Assembly (NCBI RefSeq): GCF_032854445.1
Contig: NC_088300.1
Location: 33,649,608 to 33,713,607, forward strand
From: Liolophura sinensis
Lineage: Eukaryota > Mollusca > Polyplacophora > Chitonida > Chitonidae
Reading direction: 5' to 3'
Length of the DNA stretch: 64,000 nucleotides
Numbering within the stretch: the first letter of the stretch is position 1; each line of letters opens with the position of its first letter. The notes below the pieces were generated by a model that was given only the letters and a program-made list of their open reading frames with translations, made no database searches and was not told the origin of the DNA. Position numbers and translations under genes: made by a program. Positions 12,732-27,020 of this stretch are shown in pieces.

Positions 12732-13872
12732 TATAATAGATCCCTTATGGCATAAGTTCTTCGCCTGGTGAAAAGGAACCGAGCACTTTAGGAAAGGCGC
12801 CACGAAAGCCGCACTCGCACAATAAGCGAGCATATTTTCTAGGAAACGCTTGCGGACTTGTTCACTTTGTCCGAGAGAGAACCTGCTTGACTGGTCAATC
12901 GTGAACTCAAGAGGTCAACTGGAAATAATTTCACAGGGCTAATCTAGCCTGGGGTTTCCTCCTGCGTCCGAGATAGAAGCCATTCTAAATTTAGACCAAG
13001 CGAGAGAAACATCTCTTTGGGCGACGCATCTTTAATTCTTGGAGAGCATGCAATAAATCATGTCTTGTAAGATCACACACAACATGTTATGGCCGTGAGG
13101 TACCGGACAAAGAAAAGTATTGCGTTTGGAATTGGCACTCCACCAAAGAGAGCTCAAAATATCCAAATAAAACATGTAGTGTGGAGATCTTGCCTAAAGT
13201 ACGACGTCTAAAGGTTTTGGTGATGGAGTGAGACTAGGAGTGACCCAGTCTGCACGCATGAGATGACTGAGACGGAGAAGTTGTGCTCAATTTAACAAGT
13301 GAACATCCGCGTAACTAAATAGAGCAGCAACCCTGATATTTCCACTGCCAAACTATCACTGAAGCACTCCCTCTCACAACACTTGTGCATGCCGCACTTT
13401 GACTTGAGTGGATGTCAAAGTGTCGTCTATCTTAAATTGGCAAGGGATAGAATTGTGTCAACTTGCTATTGTTGGAATAACCAATAACAATGCTTTCCTC
13501 CAAGAAATGATGTCGTACACGCCAGCGATTCTACTCTAGTTCTGCCGCCATTGCACCCATTATTTCATTAAAAACTGATGCAATTCCATTTAACATCCCT
13601 TCTATACAGTTACTCAAGCGAAAGAAGCATGTGATGCCCGGGAAACAGTTGTAGCGTTTTCCGCCAGGTGGTGACATCTGCCTCTACTGTCATTTTGAAC
13701 TCTTTTCTAAATTGTCCTGTACTTTGCATGATAACAACTTCTTCATCTGAGGGACATAATCTGTATAAACTTCGATTTCAATATTTTGTTGCCAACATTA
13801 CAATGATGTTTGCTTTGAAATGAGAGAGATGAATGATACCGCAATGCTCAACTATCTTCCAAATTATTTTTG

Positions 13873-13978
<106 letters not shown>

Positions 13979-15576
13979 TGAGCGACTACCCGCTTAAAGA
14001 GGCTACAACACAAAATGTCAGAGAAAGGTATAGACTACACTATACATTCGTGTACGCGTAGTAAGAAAATCTTCCTCTTCAGGATGACTACACGTCCAGG
14101 TCATATGGAAATGTTGACACATAGACGGACGTGTTTACACCGCAGTCGTTGTTTGTCCTTAATCTTTATTTATGGTTCTCCACAGGTTCCGTTAGATTTT
14201 AAGTGCACTGTCCTTTGCCGTCATCGGAAGCTTAATGCTCATGGCGCCTATCTCGCGTGTTCCTGTTTGCTTTTTTACAACGTTGGAGCAAGGCTGATTA
14301 TTTCGTTCTTTTATCATCAAAGTCGAGAGTGAGATGACTGAGTTAGACAAAGACAAAACGAGAATCCCCTCTGAATTCTTCTTGAATCAATTTCCTTCCA
14401 AATTGACCGTTTCCTATCCGATTTACTATGGAGGATTACGCACGTGACAACATAAGAAGCCCAAGGCCTAATGAGTACAGTTAAGGAAGATATTAGGGGT
14501 GTAAAAACCGTAGAGCAGAATGGAATTTATATCCTGTATTTATCATATCAATGGCTACCCAGAGATTTACACAGACCATAAAGCGCTCCCTCTTCGCAAG
14601 CGACGATCTGATTTGATAGGATTGCGTTTCAGCACCCTTTTGCCCCAGTGATTTGTGGCCGAAGATATCGTCAAAACTGATTTCTAGAATATGATTAGAG
14701 ATTAATAGTCTGCCCGCGCTCGCCAAACGACCATATACTCCGTGATTGCCTCGTATAAAAACAGTTTTAGGCACAAAACACCCAACCCTTTCTAGCTCAA
14801 AAAGAGACACGTTAACGGGTTAGAGTAGAACATGTGTGACAGTTGGTAATTGTTCGAAATGCAATTTACGTACAAAGTGCCGTTTTCTGCCGGTGACAGT
14901 TCCAAGGATCTGGGTTCTCCAATATAACCATTTTTGCAGTCATTTCTTTTTGTGTTTCGCTGCATAGAAAAAATGGATTAGCCGTCGGTGTAAATCACGA
15001 CCCGTGTATTAATATAGAATCGTTTTCAACACAAGGGTTCCAAGTCCATCACCGTTATTACATGCTCGGTGGTTTGTTGCAAAAAAGAGTAGAGACAATG
15101 TCTTTCCAATTCCAATCTTTAGTCGACACTGGAACGAAAATACTCCATAATTCTGTACATTAAGATGTCGCAAGAGGCTTGTACTTGCTTGCCGTTGTTA
15201 TCTCGTCTATCACCGTAGACAATTTACAGAACAGAAGGGTAGGACAAGTGCATTTCCTCTTGGGGGAATACTGTCTGTTGTAGAATTTAAGCGAGCTACA
15301 GAGCCAATTGTACCACGGCAGCAGACAATGGTACTGGTCCTAAAACAATCGATGGTTCGTCTATTTACACTCTTGTAAACAGGCATTTAACTTGGATTAG
15401 TAGGTAATGAAGTGGGTAATTACATCAGAATGTTTTCCAGAACGATAGCAAATGTCACACATTAGATTTTATCGAGCTGTGTTGTAACATTCATCCTAAG
15501 TCTATTCCTCGTCGTGAAAAAGAGTTGCCTTTATTTAGGTGAATTTTTCTCCACTAATTTCTTAATTTCGTAACAT

Positions 15577-15734
15577 ATAGCCATTTTACTGTGCCTATAT
15601 TTTTCACCATGAACCACATTTCGATTAATACAAACCAAAAAGAATTCCCCCAAAAGCTGAGATGTAGCCGTTTTACTGTTTATATGTTTCATCGTGAGCC
15701 ATATTTTGACCGAGTAAGAAACAAAACGAATGGA
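15577..15734 (+). repeat. Imperfect two-unit duplication, period about 87 bp
   Basis: ATAGCCATTTTACTG (15577) and GTAGCCGTTTTACTG (15664) start two related segments. Each continues with a TATNTTTCA-TG-G-CCA-ATTT block and ends near CAAA-AGAAT or CAAAACGAAT. Confidence 0.55.
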
Positions 15735-16527
15735 GACAAACTGAAGATGCACCCTTGAAGGCTTGAAGATGTTTTTCTGTTCAGGCGCTACAGTTCCAAG
15801 CCAATTTAGTATTCTGTTCTTTTTGGATGTTATCAATCAGTCAAAAAAAAAAGGTTTCAATTGCATTTTTCGACACGTCTCATCAGTTTACCACAAATCT
15901 GTTCAACTAATGTGAGGCATTTAGCAGTCGAATTCAGGGGAGTTGAAAACATTGTTGTCCTGTACCATTTCATTTGTTCAAGAAATGCTGGTTTTACGTT
16001 GTTTAACCAGAAATTAAAAATAAGTTGCTTCCCTGGAAGGTGTTTTATACTCTTCAAGTTTAAATGATTAAATTTTTTTTGAATTGTTAGCTTTAAAAGG
16101 TACTACTTACTGGTTGGAAAATAACGCCATAATGGCATATTGTGTTATTTGCCACGATAGAGCAATTATATCTAGTTGACTGACCGACAAAAATTTTGAA
16201 CTCGTCATTTAATGAATGGCTTTTCAAATGATACATGATGACACACCACTTGTCGCCTGCTCGAGAGAATGATATAAACTTGAAACCTATAGCTTTAATG
16301 GCCTTCAGACAAGTGATCACCATACACGTCAAACACATCCCTACAGATCTTCGTCCACCGTCAGCACATCTGACGCACCAGACATTCGTGCAATTATTTT
16401 TGTTTTTTTTCTCTCATTTAATGAAGTGTGGACTAAGCATCGCTGGTCATAGACTGAAATGTTTGATGTTTGATGTCCTTAATGTCAGAAATGTCTGTTG
16501 GTCTTAAAGTTGGTCTGTGTGTTTATT

Positions 16528-16600
16528 TCCTTTTTATTCTTTTTTGTTTTTGTTTTTTTTTGTTTGCTTTTTTTTTTCCCTTTTCTTTTGATATTTCTCC
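16528..16600 (+). repeat. T-rich low-complexity tract
   Basis: A run of T8-T10 stretches separated by single G or C residues. It makes a hydrophobic Phe/Leu-rich false open frame (16498-16683), not a gene. Confidence 0.8.
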
Positions 16601-17834
16601 TTCTTGCAGAGCTATGTACTCAAGTAAGCTGCAGTAACACGTCAGTTATCCGATGTTTAATTGATAGCCTTCACACCAGATAATTTTAGACTGGTGCGCA
16701 GTAATTTCACATACTTCAATTTCAGTCTTTGACGTATCATGTCCAGCCTCCATAACCTTATGGATGTTTCTTATGTGGCAAGAAGAAAGATTGATGTTTG
16801 AAAGATGGATGGCTTTACTTCGGCATTCTTTATAGTCGGCGGGAATGGTTTGGTGACGATGGTTAACTTCTCGGCTTACCGTCTCATTCGATTCGTCTCT
16901 TTGGTGTCTTGGAAAACACCTGCCTAATACCCACTTATATCGGTAACGTCTGCTACTATTTATAGTCTTGTGCGACCAGGCCTTTTATTGAGCCTTTCTT
17001 GTAGAGCCTACATGTTAACCTCCCAAAGAGAGTTTGACTCAGCGAGTATTACATGTTCATATAGAGCCTGTCCCTAACAGGTGGCAGTCCGTAACACAAT
17101 ATCCGCCAGCTAAACTTGACATCGACCCTACGTGTGTGTTATCGCTGATTCCACCATATAAGGGCATGTAATGCAGGGGGGTTATTCCTACTTATCATCC
17201 CTAGCCCTGCTTTCCCAACCCTTGACAAGACACGCTCCTATACAAGGACACATTTTTCGCATTATCTAAATTAGCTCAAATCCAGGGACTACCATCTCCA
17301 TATTAACAATGCTAATTACAGTTCCACCAGCACCATGCTATACTTTATCCATACATCTATAAAGGCTGTCAGGTCATCGAACATGGCGACACAAAGATAG
17401 CATGTAAACCTACATGTGACTTTACATACTATGCATTTGTGGTTTACCGTTATTCAATGCCTCCAGCGCAGGAGTGGAATCACAACTGGTTTTATCTTCT
17501 GTGATGATAGTTATATCAGTGAAATATGTGTTTTCTAAAGGCACTTTGCACATTGATTAATATGCTTAACAGGTTAAACAGTGATTTGAAATTTTGTCTG
17601 ATTTACTACCTATCCAGTTTTCGAAGAACAGTGTTTTGACAACTTTTCTTTAACCTCATAGTTTTCCTAAAAAGAACTTTAGGAGTTAAATTATATATCA
17701 ATATTAATAAAGGACACTCCACTAGTTGATTGGATGAGTGGCAGCTGACAAGAAATCATTCATAATGAAGTAGGTTCCAAGCTGAAAATGACCGTTGCTC
17801 TATTGCTACGCGAGAGCAATACACGTACGTTATG

Positions 17835-17972
17835 ATTTATTTATTTATTTATTTGATTGGTGTTTTACACCGTACTCAAGAATATTTCACTTATACCACG
17901 GTGGCCAGCATTATGGTGGGAGGAAAATGGGCAAAGCCCGGGGGAATCAACGACCATCCGCAGGTTATGAGT
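17835..17972 (-). repeat. SINE copy, minus strand, head lost
   Basis: It starts with (TTTA)n, then GATTGGTGTTTTACACCGTAC, CAAGAATATTTCACTTATACCA, GGCCAGCATTATGGTGGGAGG, GCAAAGCCCGGGGG and GACCATCCGCAGGTT. The match then fades before the tRNA-like head. Confidence 0.88.
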
Positions 17973-20077
17973 CTGCTTATAAAACTTCATCACAGGTACA
18001 GGAATGCGCAACAGTCATTAGGTCCAAATAACCTTAGGCCGGAAAGGGCTTTCGGTGTTATTATCAAGGTTATGTTTCAGATATGCTGAAACGTCAACGG
18101 CAAAATGTATGAGACTTTGTCTGAAGTTGTTACTTCAGCATATATACTCCTACTAACAAGCGGATACCACTGGTTTGTCCTGGACGTGCCAAAAACCTCT
18201 CTAAATTTCGTGCCAGCAGAACTACTCTAGTTATCAATGATTGAACCATATTAAATAAACAACTCCATTGGCCACTCTTGACACCAGAGAGTTATTTATA
18301 AGGACTACCGTCGACCTGTTCCACCCGGTTGTTTTGGAATAATGAATGCTTAAGGTATCTCGCTGAGCCAATGACCAAATGGTTTGGACGGGTCAGACGA
18401 AAGCTTTCACGCACTTTTTTTTTATCGTCATGGCACTTCGTCAATATCAGTTCATTGGCTGGCTCCGATGTTGTGGAATAAGCAGATGGAACTTTGGCGA
18501 ATACTCCCGAAACTCTCCCTTAACAGTTTCGAGTTCTTCCTTGCTGATCAATAGGGTTTGCCGAGATGTCTGTGTAAAACGTTCAAACGTCGAACTCCGC
18601 AAGCTCTCTCCGGTTCCCACATCAACCTTCTGCAAACCAGAGCTGCTGAAAATGGGTTTCGATTTGAATACTAATGTAATTCTTCAGACGAGTAGATCTC
18701 TCTCAAAGATCGACGAACACTCGGCTCGTTTTCAGCTTATTTTCTCATAAATCCGCATCGGAAGGCTTAGGAAAATGCTGTTGACACGTTCTCGGTAAGC
18801 TGAGTCGGTGTCAAAAATCCATATGCGGAAAACTTGACTTTGACGAGAGGCGATAGTATGCATGTAATCTTTCTAAAGTGTTGATACTGGGGAATGGATT
18901 CATCGATGCACACTGATAGTGCTTGTGGAATGGCATGGAGGGATTATTCCATTTCTTTTTTTGTACGGAGACAGACACGAATGATACGGAATCTCTTAGT
19001 CGTATTACACTACACAGCCTCCTTAAAAACGTACCTTGTGAAAGTTACACGTAATAAATCTCGAATAACTACCTTAGAGGGACCAATTCTCCGCGGTATC
19101 TCCGAATTGATTTTATATACTGTCTACCCCCCACAACCATATCCACCGTTTCTATTTACTACTATAATTTCCATAAATTACCGGAAATATGATGGTTTAT
19201 TTCGCGCACGCTCTTTGTCGGCTTAATTCGAATTGATCATAACCAGCGAAGTGAGACTCCATTAAATAACACCGTTCCCTGTATACATAGTTTTCCAAAA
19301 GAGGGTCACACCTGTTATTGGCAGCCACGTAACGATGCTTATATGAATCCCCATCATGATTGTTATATATAATTTTGGCAGTGCAATCAGAATGGGAAAT
19401 TACAGTATTCTTCACCATGTTCAAAGTGTCTGGTATGTCCTTCATGTGACAGTTATTTAAATACTAATTTTTTTAATTTTCAGAGAGTCAAGAGACATTA
19501 TACAGACTGCATGCCTTGTTATGAGGGCCATACCATCAACACCGACAAATAAAGCCTATTTAATTAAATGTATACTAAGGCGCATTCCCATTGGGAATAC
19601 CCAGTGTAACTGACAGAAGCTTAGAGGTTAAGCCGGACCCAAGGGACAAGGCAACCCTGGTTACTGTCCAGCGTAGCTTGTTATGATAACTGGATGCGGA
19701 TCTATGGGGATTGCAACGTTTGGGCTATATACATTATTAATAAAACTACAAGCGGGTCAAAGAGAAACCATTATGCACGGAGAATCAATACAGACTGTGC
19801 TGGATCTCGTATTCACGATTTCTTTGCAAAACCAGGAAAAAATTCAGTGCTTGATGAATTAATACGGCAAAGTAATTCTGGCCTAACATCGCAATCTCCA
19901 AAAACAAATATAACAGTTTGGAGATTAGGGAATAGTTTTTACAACGGCATTGCCGGGTGTTTCATTTCCTATATTTGCTGCCCATAATTCAACTAAATCT
20001 GTTCAATTTAATTCAGTCATGGTTATATGTCCTGTTTTATATCTAATATTGAAAACATTTCCTTTTTAAAATTTCAG

Positions 20078-20876
20078 ACGGCGGTCTTTTCCAAAGAGCT
20101 ATTGTCCAAAGTGGTTCGGCTCTTAGTCCATGGGCAATATCGACAGACCCGGTGAAATGTACGCTAGATTTGGCCGCTAACGTCGGATGTCCAGACACGC
20201 TGGACAACACTACTTCTTTGATTATGTGCCTTAGAAATAAAACCCTCTGGGAATTGTTGAATTCCGTCCCCACCCCTCCCAAGTACCACACGTGCTTTGG
20301 ACCGTCTGTAAACGAGAGAAGCGGCGCTCTTCCCCGACCAGTGGATAACTTGCTCACGGATCCAATGTACGAGTCGCCTATCAGCTTACTCTTTGGCGTG
20401 ACTAAGCACGAAGCAATCCGCTACTTGAAAGAAAGCGACGTGGAAGGCAAAATGTCTGAGAGCAGAAAACAACAGATCATGCGAACGTTTGTACACAACT
20501 TATTCTCCTACCAAAAGCAGAGGTTATTTGAAATTCTAGACCACGACTACACCGATTGGGAGAGCTCACTGGAGCGCAGGTCAAGAAGAGACAACACACT
20601 CGAACTACTGAGCGACGGCCTGTATGTGGCGCCATTAATGAAACTTGGCGAGTACCACTCCAAGAAAAGTGACACTTATTTCTATAGTTTTAGTTACTCG
20701 TCCAGGGCAGAGAACATACCACACTGGTCTGGCAGCATTCATGGGGAGGAATTACCATACGTGTTCGGAGCGCCACTTGTGGACGGATTATCTCCCTTTC
20801 AGTCCGAGTTTAGTAAATCGGAGCGCATGCTTAGTGAAGCAGTGATGACGTACTGGACTAACTTTGCCAGAACGGG
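20078..20876 (+). CDS. Neuroligin-like gene, large ectodomain exon
   Basis: This 799-bp exon encodes residues 116-382. The acceptor is AAATTTCAG|AC and the donor is ACGGG|GTGAGT. It starts in phase 1 and ends in phase 2. It opens with GLFQRAIVQSGSALSPWAIS, a near-signature of neuroligins, and closes with MTYWTNFARTG. VGC...MCLR (C153, C166) match the conserved disulfide pair; C143 and C188 are extra cysteines. Sequons lie at N159 (NTT) and N169 (NKT). The acidic (E227, in TKHEA) and histidine (H337, in IHGEELPYVFG) members of the cholinesterase triad are kept, although the Ser is lost in the previous exon. This exon supplies most of the C-terminal half of the globular domain, including surface expected to face neurexin/laminin-G partners. 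The intron position after FARTG is one I recall from vertebrate neuroligin genes. Confidence 0.96.
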
Positions 20877-23800
20877 GTGAGTATCTTGTCGTTGTTGTTG
20901 TTATTATTAATGTTTTCCTTTAGTTACTAAATTGCCTCGGACATGTTCCGTTGAGTTATAAATGTGGCAAAAAAACATAAAAAAACAGATCAAAGTGCAA
21001 CGTTAAGCCCCAAGCATACACACATACATACAAAACAGAACTTGGTTCGAAAGAAAATCATGAAGATCATACAGCTAGACGAGGCTGAAATTTATTTCAA
21101 ATTCATATGCACATCTACTTGTCAATCTGGTTCCTCAGTGTATTCTTACAGTTACGGCAGAAACATCATGATTCACGGAATACACATATAGTAAAACGTT
21201 TGGAGTTTGGGAAGCTTTGCAAGAAACTATGACACACGGGAGGGTTGTTGTGACGTGACAACTCTGAGGTTTTACGTTACGGTGTACATCACCACTGTGG
21301 AGTCACTAGTAGAACAGTAGAATGCTATATCGGAACCAATGAACCGACGCCAGTGATAAAGTCCCAACACTAGATCTGATGTAGAGGATTTATCCTGTGT
21401 CTGTCCCCGAATGTGAAGCTATTCGCGCCACCTGACGTCAGGGGGGAGGCAACCAGACATGTCATTCTACATCACAATATGTGATGCCGATATTGTGTTA
21501 AATATTCGAGTCCATGCGATGCAATACGGTGGGCTAGCTTCCTTGGAGAGCATCTTAAAATGCAATCCGAATGCAGAATCCGGGAGTAATTTTGGTTATT
21601 GTATCGCCACAGAAAGGCCAAACGCAGGGTGTATCCGAAGTGCAAACTCTCTTGTCGGAGAAGACCCCGGCGTTTCTGTCTTACAAAGGCATCGGAATCC
21701 CATGGCCATTGCTCACTCCCACATCTCGGCGTAGGAAAGTCTCGCAACGGATCGAGACCGCAGAATTTGTTGACAGGCCGCTAATCATGCCAGTGTATGT
21801 CTAATTGGTTTATCTTCCAATCGCAGACCAAGGTCATTACTGAGATTTTGCTGGCTACCGTCGGAATTGAACTGTATCGATCTAAAGCCAACTTAGAGCG
21901 GACAGATGGTGGAATTTCGGCAAGTTAATGCTTTGAGCAAAATTAAAGATTAAGCCGGGGCTCGAGGCGTGTTCTTTTTCCCTTCCCTCGGATGCCTGAC
22001 AACCTCCGCTTGTCTTGTCAGAGAAGAAAAAGGCGAGTAGAATCTTCTTCAGATTTGCTGGACTACTCCTTGAAATATCCAAATCGTGATATGTTGTATT
22101 ATGATTAACTGACCATGCGCATGACTAATTTTTTTTATACCAATTCGATGAAACCAATCCATTCTGTCGGTATTTAGAATTCTCTCTCGCAGGGCAACTG
22201 CTATATGACACGGTTGGCGGAAGGGGAGGAGGAAATGGGAGGCTTCAAATAGAATTAGGTACATTTGATTGCCTCTTGGCGCAAACCCAAGCACAACTCC
22301 AGCAAAGTAATAGAACATTTACGTGGTCGTTTTAACTAATACACGCCTCTTTCTCTTGGACTGAAGGAGACAGCAATAGCGGGAGCAAAAGCAGAATAAA
22401 CGGTTAAATGCAGTTTCACCTCACTTAGTTTTCATGTTTAAATTATCTCTTTTATATTTTTTCACCTTATTCATTCGGGTAATATTCATAACCTTAAAAG
22501 ATATTTTCCCCAGACTATGTCAACGTTATAACGTTGGTGAAATATTTACTCTCCTCATGGCTTGTCATAAATTTGGCTTTTTGTGCTTTGTTCTGAATCT
22601 CTTTGAACTCTTTTTCTCACAGGACAATGACTAGTTTAGGTAAATCTCAGCTCGACACTGGGGTCATATAGGGTTACCTCATAATAAGTCTTTCCCTTAT
22701 TTCTCTGCGGTCGTAAAATATACGCCAGAGAAAGGGTGCATGGCAGCCAAAGCCCGTACATATTGAATGGTATGGCTCTCGTTGACCCGCTTTAACACTG
22801 GATCACTTAATATTCCTATGACCGACCCTTTAACCTGTACCTAGACACCGACCAGATTTCGTACACAGTGATTTCCAAGACCATATACAGCTAGATTGTC
22901 CACGTCGAAATATGGGAGATGGCGGTCTAGACGTCCGTATGCCGCACAAAGGACTTACCTAGAATCTTTGTCAAAAAGGTCTTGAACCAGACTCGTGTTA
23001 CAACAGCACTGGGCCTGGCTTCAACCAGACGTCTGCTTTGAAGTATCTGAAGATCGGCACGCAGTAAAATATTTATAACTTCACGAATATAATACAGGCA
23101 AACGTTTACTGTATTGTAGACCTACCTTCAGGGGAATGTCATGATTCGCAGGACAGTGACCTGGGGTCCTTCTAAGCTTTATGCATTTCTACTGAATAGG
23201 ATACCGTGTTTTTTAATTTACACATCCTGCTTAACCGAAACCAATGCCTTATTTACTTGGGTTTTTATTAATCTTGTATGACGATCAGAGAGTAAATTGG
23301 AATGGTAAATTTCCATGAAAACAATTTGCTCAGTATTACTTGTACATTTATAGAACAGATCGTCACCTCAGCTGACACATTCGGAGAAAGGTTTTGTCAT
23401 CTTTTCACAAATACCCAGTCTTAGTTAGACGCCTGAAAGCATAACCTTCAAGAGTTGACGCAGGTGTTGAAGACAGGCGATTAAGCTTTTTCCGAGGCAC
23501 AGAAAATTCATATGCCATAGTTACAACCAAGAAAAGGTGGATATACTTCGTAAGTGACAATGTTGGTTACACATTTCCTTGGTTGTTATATGGCAATGGC
23601 CTGGGTTGACAGGATCCGTGGATTTTAATAAAGCGTTTCCGAAATAATATATAATCAGTTTGTCAGAAAAAAAAGCAATTCAAACCTTTTAGATTATAAC
23701 TTTAGATTCTATAACTTTAGAATTAATATCTCATGAATTTTCCTGTCCTGGGCTCGATTGCACGCTTACATGTAGCACATGTAAGTATCAAAAATGTGAA

Positions 23801-24673
23801 CTAGAAGTAAGTTGAAATCATAATAACCTAAAGATCGTTGCACTTGATATTTATTAAACCGGATACCATGCTTTGCTAAAGAAAAGTACCCAATTTGCCG
23901 TAAGTGGCATCTGGTGATCCGGTGATTCGCAATTGTAGCATGTGGCAAGTCAGCGAAATGTGACCTTTGCTGGCACTTGGTAGAATTCTGCTTTTTAATG
24001 AAAACGGGGCGCTTCTAATTTCTTTGGAATTGATGCATAGGACTGATCGACGGTAAATGAAAATCAGCAAACGCCATTAGACATCGATAAGTGACCGGAA
24101 ATTGCTCGTAAATTTCCCTTCACTTTCGGGTTTCCCGCGATAGGAGATGGGCGACATCACCAGTATTCCCATGTTGACCTATTTCTTGCATGTTAAGGTA
24201 AGTAATAGTTCCACTTGCAATAGATCATCATTGTGTGGAACCAGTGGACCGTTGACATATTCTGTGTGTGTGTTAACATCTTCACGACTGCAAACTTTGA
24301 GCATAACCAAGTGACAAATATAAAATGTGTGATATTCCATAGGTGTAGATTGCTTGCTGTTTCTAGTTTCATGTTCCGTTCGCCACGAGTGAAGAAACAT
24401 ACATTATTACTCCCGGTATGAGATATGGGTGGAAACGTCGTGCATATTGGCTTTGGGGTTACATTCCAGTGAGGCAGCACTTAAACATATCTGCAAACCA
24501 GCCTATTACATCTGCGGAGACATTCTCGTATATAATATGACTCCTACAATGCTACATTCATGCCGAAAAAAATAAACAACAAACAAATCTACCTAATGGG
24601 GTAGAAGACTCCCTCCCTCGTATACTCTTTTTTTTTTTTGCTCTAAAACTCAGTAGTGAATCATATAAATACA

Positions 24674-24950
24674 TATTTATTTCTTTAATGATTCGTTTGA
24701 TATGTGTTTTACACTATACTCAAAAGTATTTTACTTACACGACGGTGGCCAGCATTATAGTTGAGGTAACGGGCCGAGATTGGGGCAAACCCACGATCAT
24801 AATCCGCAGGTTGTTGACAGACCCTCTCTGATACGACTGAAAAAGGAAGCCAGCATGAGCTTGACTACCTCACGGCGATCGCATTGGTTAGAGGCTCCTG
24901 GGTTGATGTGCCGCGCCAGGACACTAACCATGCTCTCGGCCAGGGAGAAC
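24674..24950 (-). repeat. SINE copy, minus strand, near full length but diverged
   Basis: It reads TTTATTTCTTTAATG tail, GTGTTTTACACTATACTCAAAAG, CGACGGTGGCCAGCATTATAG, CCGCAGGTTGTTGACAGACC, GGAAGCCAGCATGAGC and GCATTGGTTAGAGGCTCCTGGG. It then enters a degraded tRNA-like head. Confidence 0.88.
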
Positions 24951-26829
24951 CCCGAATCAGGGTATAATGTTCATTAACAATTCGCGTAAATACAATGAAC
25001 ATGCATTTAGTTATAATTTTTGTTTATTCATGACAAATTGTAATTTGTATCATTTGTGTTCTTGCATCCACAATATATTTTTATTCATTTAATTTTAGTT
25101 TAATTAAATTCAGTTTACTCAACAATGTTGTGTTTTAAAATTACAACCTTCACCAGCCCTCATCCAAAAAACTGAATAGCGATGTCATGAGTGATTTCTA
25201 AATACAAGCTTACAGATATTTGTTGCCATGTTTTTTTAAAAACTAAATGTCCAGAATATATTATATGTTTCTTCTGATTTTCTTCAAGTTTTACTCCATC
25301 GAATGTAGATTTGATTCGCGGTTAGACGGCATGTCCGTCCGTCCAGTACCGAAACAAGCCAAGTATTTGCGGCTCGATAGGCAACAGAATCGAGTGCTGT
25401 TACGTAAACAAACTTCTCGCGGAGTTGAGGAAATAATATTTCAGTAGATGGAACTGTAGTACTGTAAAGTTTACTTAATGCCACACGTCGTCACCTGGCA
25501 ATGAAACTCAACGAAACAGTATCCTTTTCTTTTTTTCCCCTTTTTGAGGTACCTTTTGAGAAGCAGGTCTCTTCATCCCCTAGGAGTGGTGCTAAAGACA
25601 GGCATTAGAGCAACACGCCCGGACAAATTGGCCGGGGATAACCCGCTGGCCTGAGGTACAGCCTCTTCAAATTGAATTTGGATTTCTGCCACAGTAACTA
25701 GGATCAGTAATAAAAATGGAGCTCCCTTTAACTGTTCCATTGAAGCTCATTGATCCGTCATTTTGACGTGAAGAATTACGCGCTCGGGTCAATTAGAGAC
25801 TTTCTCGGTGAAAGGAGATGTCATGACAGACAGCGGGGACAGCTCCTTCCCTACACTTCACAGTTGACGTTAATGGCAAAATAAACATGACGCATTATAT
25901 GGTTAAGGCATTGGAAAGTTAACGGGTAATTGCGTAACGATATCTAGACGGTAAGGTTCATGGGGCCCCCAATGGTCAACGGGCTCCGGACTGCCAGTCG
26001 CCTAGTGGGTACATCCGTGGAACAAGCAGGACGCCAAGCATAGAGAGCTTATTGTGTGCGAGTTTGCTTTTTCTCTCCTCATTTTGATGTTTTAGGGTTT
26101 ACAAGTAGTGTAATGAAGGAAGCGATTATGGCAATGAAAATAAAAAGTTGCTCAAGAGAAAAAATGAAGAAGATCAGGATGCACTGTGACGCATAAGGAT
26201 ATGGTGAAAGCAAATGATGAAAGTGCTTTTGTGCCATCAGGAAATGTGATCTCTGTCCAATTTATCATTGTTAATTTGAACCGAAAGGTTGTCATTAAAT
26301 GGGAAACCGAATTCATTTGAACCTTAGTTGGATTTGAAGTTGACCACGCAGCTGTAATCAGTAAAGAGTTATGACATAAATTACGCATTTCTGTTTAAAC
26401 ATGTCAGTGCAAATTGGAACTTATGAAGTAGTTTTTGTCAATTTTAAGTTATAACCCAATCTCGATAGTTGTTGACATGTCAGTCCTATACGCTTTTATC
26501 AAAGAAGTGTGACACTGGATTACTGCTAAAACGAGGTAGAAAAAGAAGCTAAAGCAATCAAATTATCTTCAAATCATTTTGGCGATAACCATTCTGTTAA
26601 TAAGTACAATGATAGATTTATGACAATTCGGCATGCTGTATCCATTTTGTGCAGTGAATATTAAACCAATAGTTATAAAGCACATGTAGGTCTTTGTGTT
26701 CCGTGAATAAGCCAGATATAGAGATATTGGATGCATATCAGTGCTCATTAGCGGGACGGATCATACAGGGCGAGGACAGAGAGCGTAACAGTTTATTGTC
26801 ATGTTACATTTCTGGCGACATTCCAGTAT

Positions 26830-27020
26830 TGATTGATTGATTGCTTTAATTGCTTGGTGTTTCAAGCTGCACTCAATAATTTTTCCTCTGTTCCACTGCG
26901 GCCAGCATTATGACGGGTGGAAACCCACCATAGTGCCATCCGCAGGTTGCTACAAGACCTTCCCACGTACGACCTGAGAGGAAGCCAGCATGAGCTGAAA
27001 TTGAACCCAAAGATTGCATA
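26830..27020 (-). repeat. SINE copy, minus strand, diverged
   Basis: After a (GATT)n start it shows GGTGTTTCAAGCTGCACTCAA, GCGGCCAGCATTATGACGGG, CATCCGCAGGTTGCTAC, CTTCCCACGTACGACC and GGAAGCCAGCATGAGCTG. It stops before the tRNA A-box part. The GC-rich centre is shortened. Confidence 0.85.

Noticed and set aside
16498-16683. Hydrophobic Phe/Leu-rich small protein
   Set aside because: It is the translation of a T-rich low-complexity tract; no conserved motif or gene context.
21459-21804. Overlapping open frames in several frames and on both strands
   Set aside because: Simultaneous opening of frames indicates stop-poor DNA. None of the peptides is recognisable and there are no splice signals linking it to the neuroligin exons.
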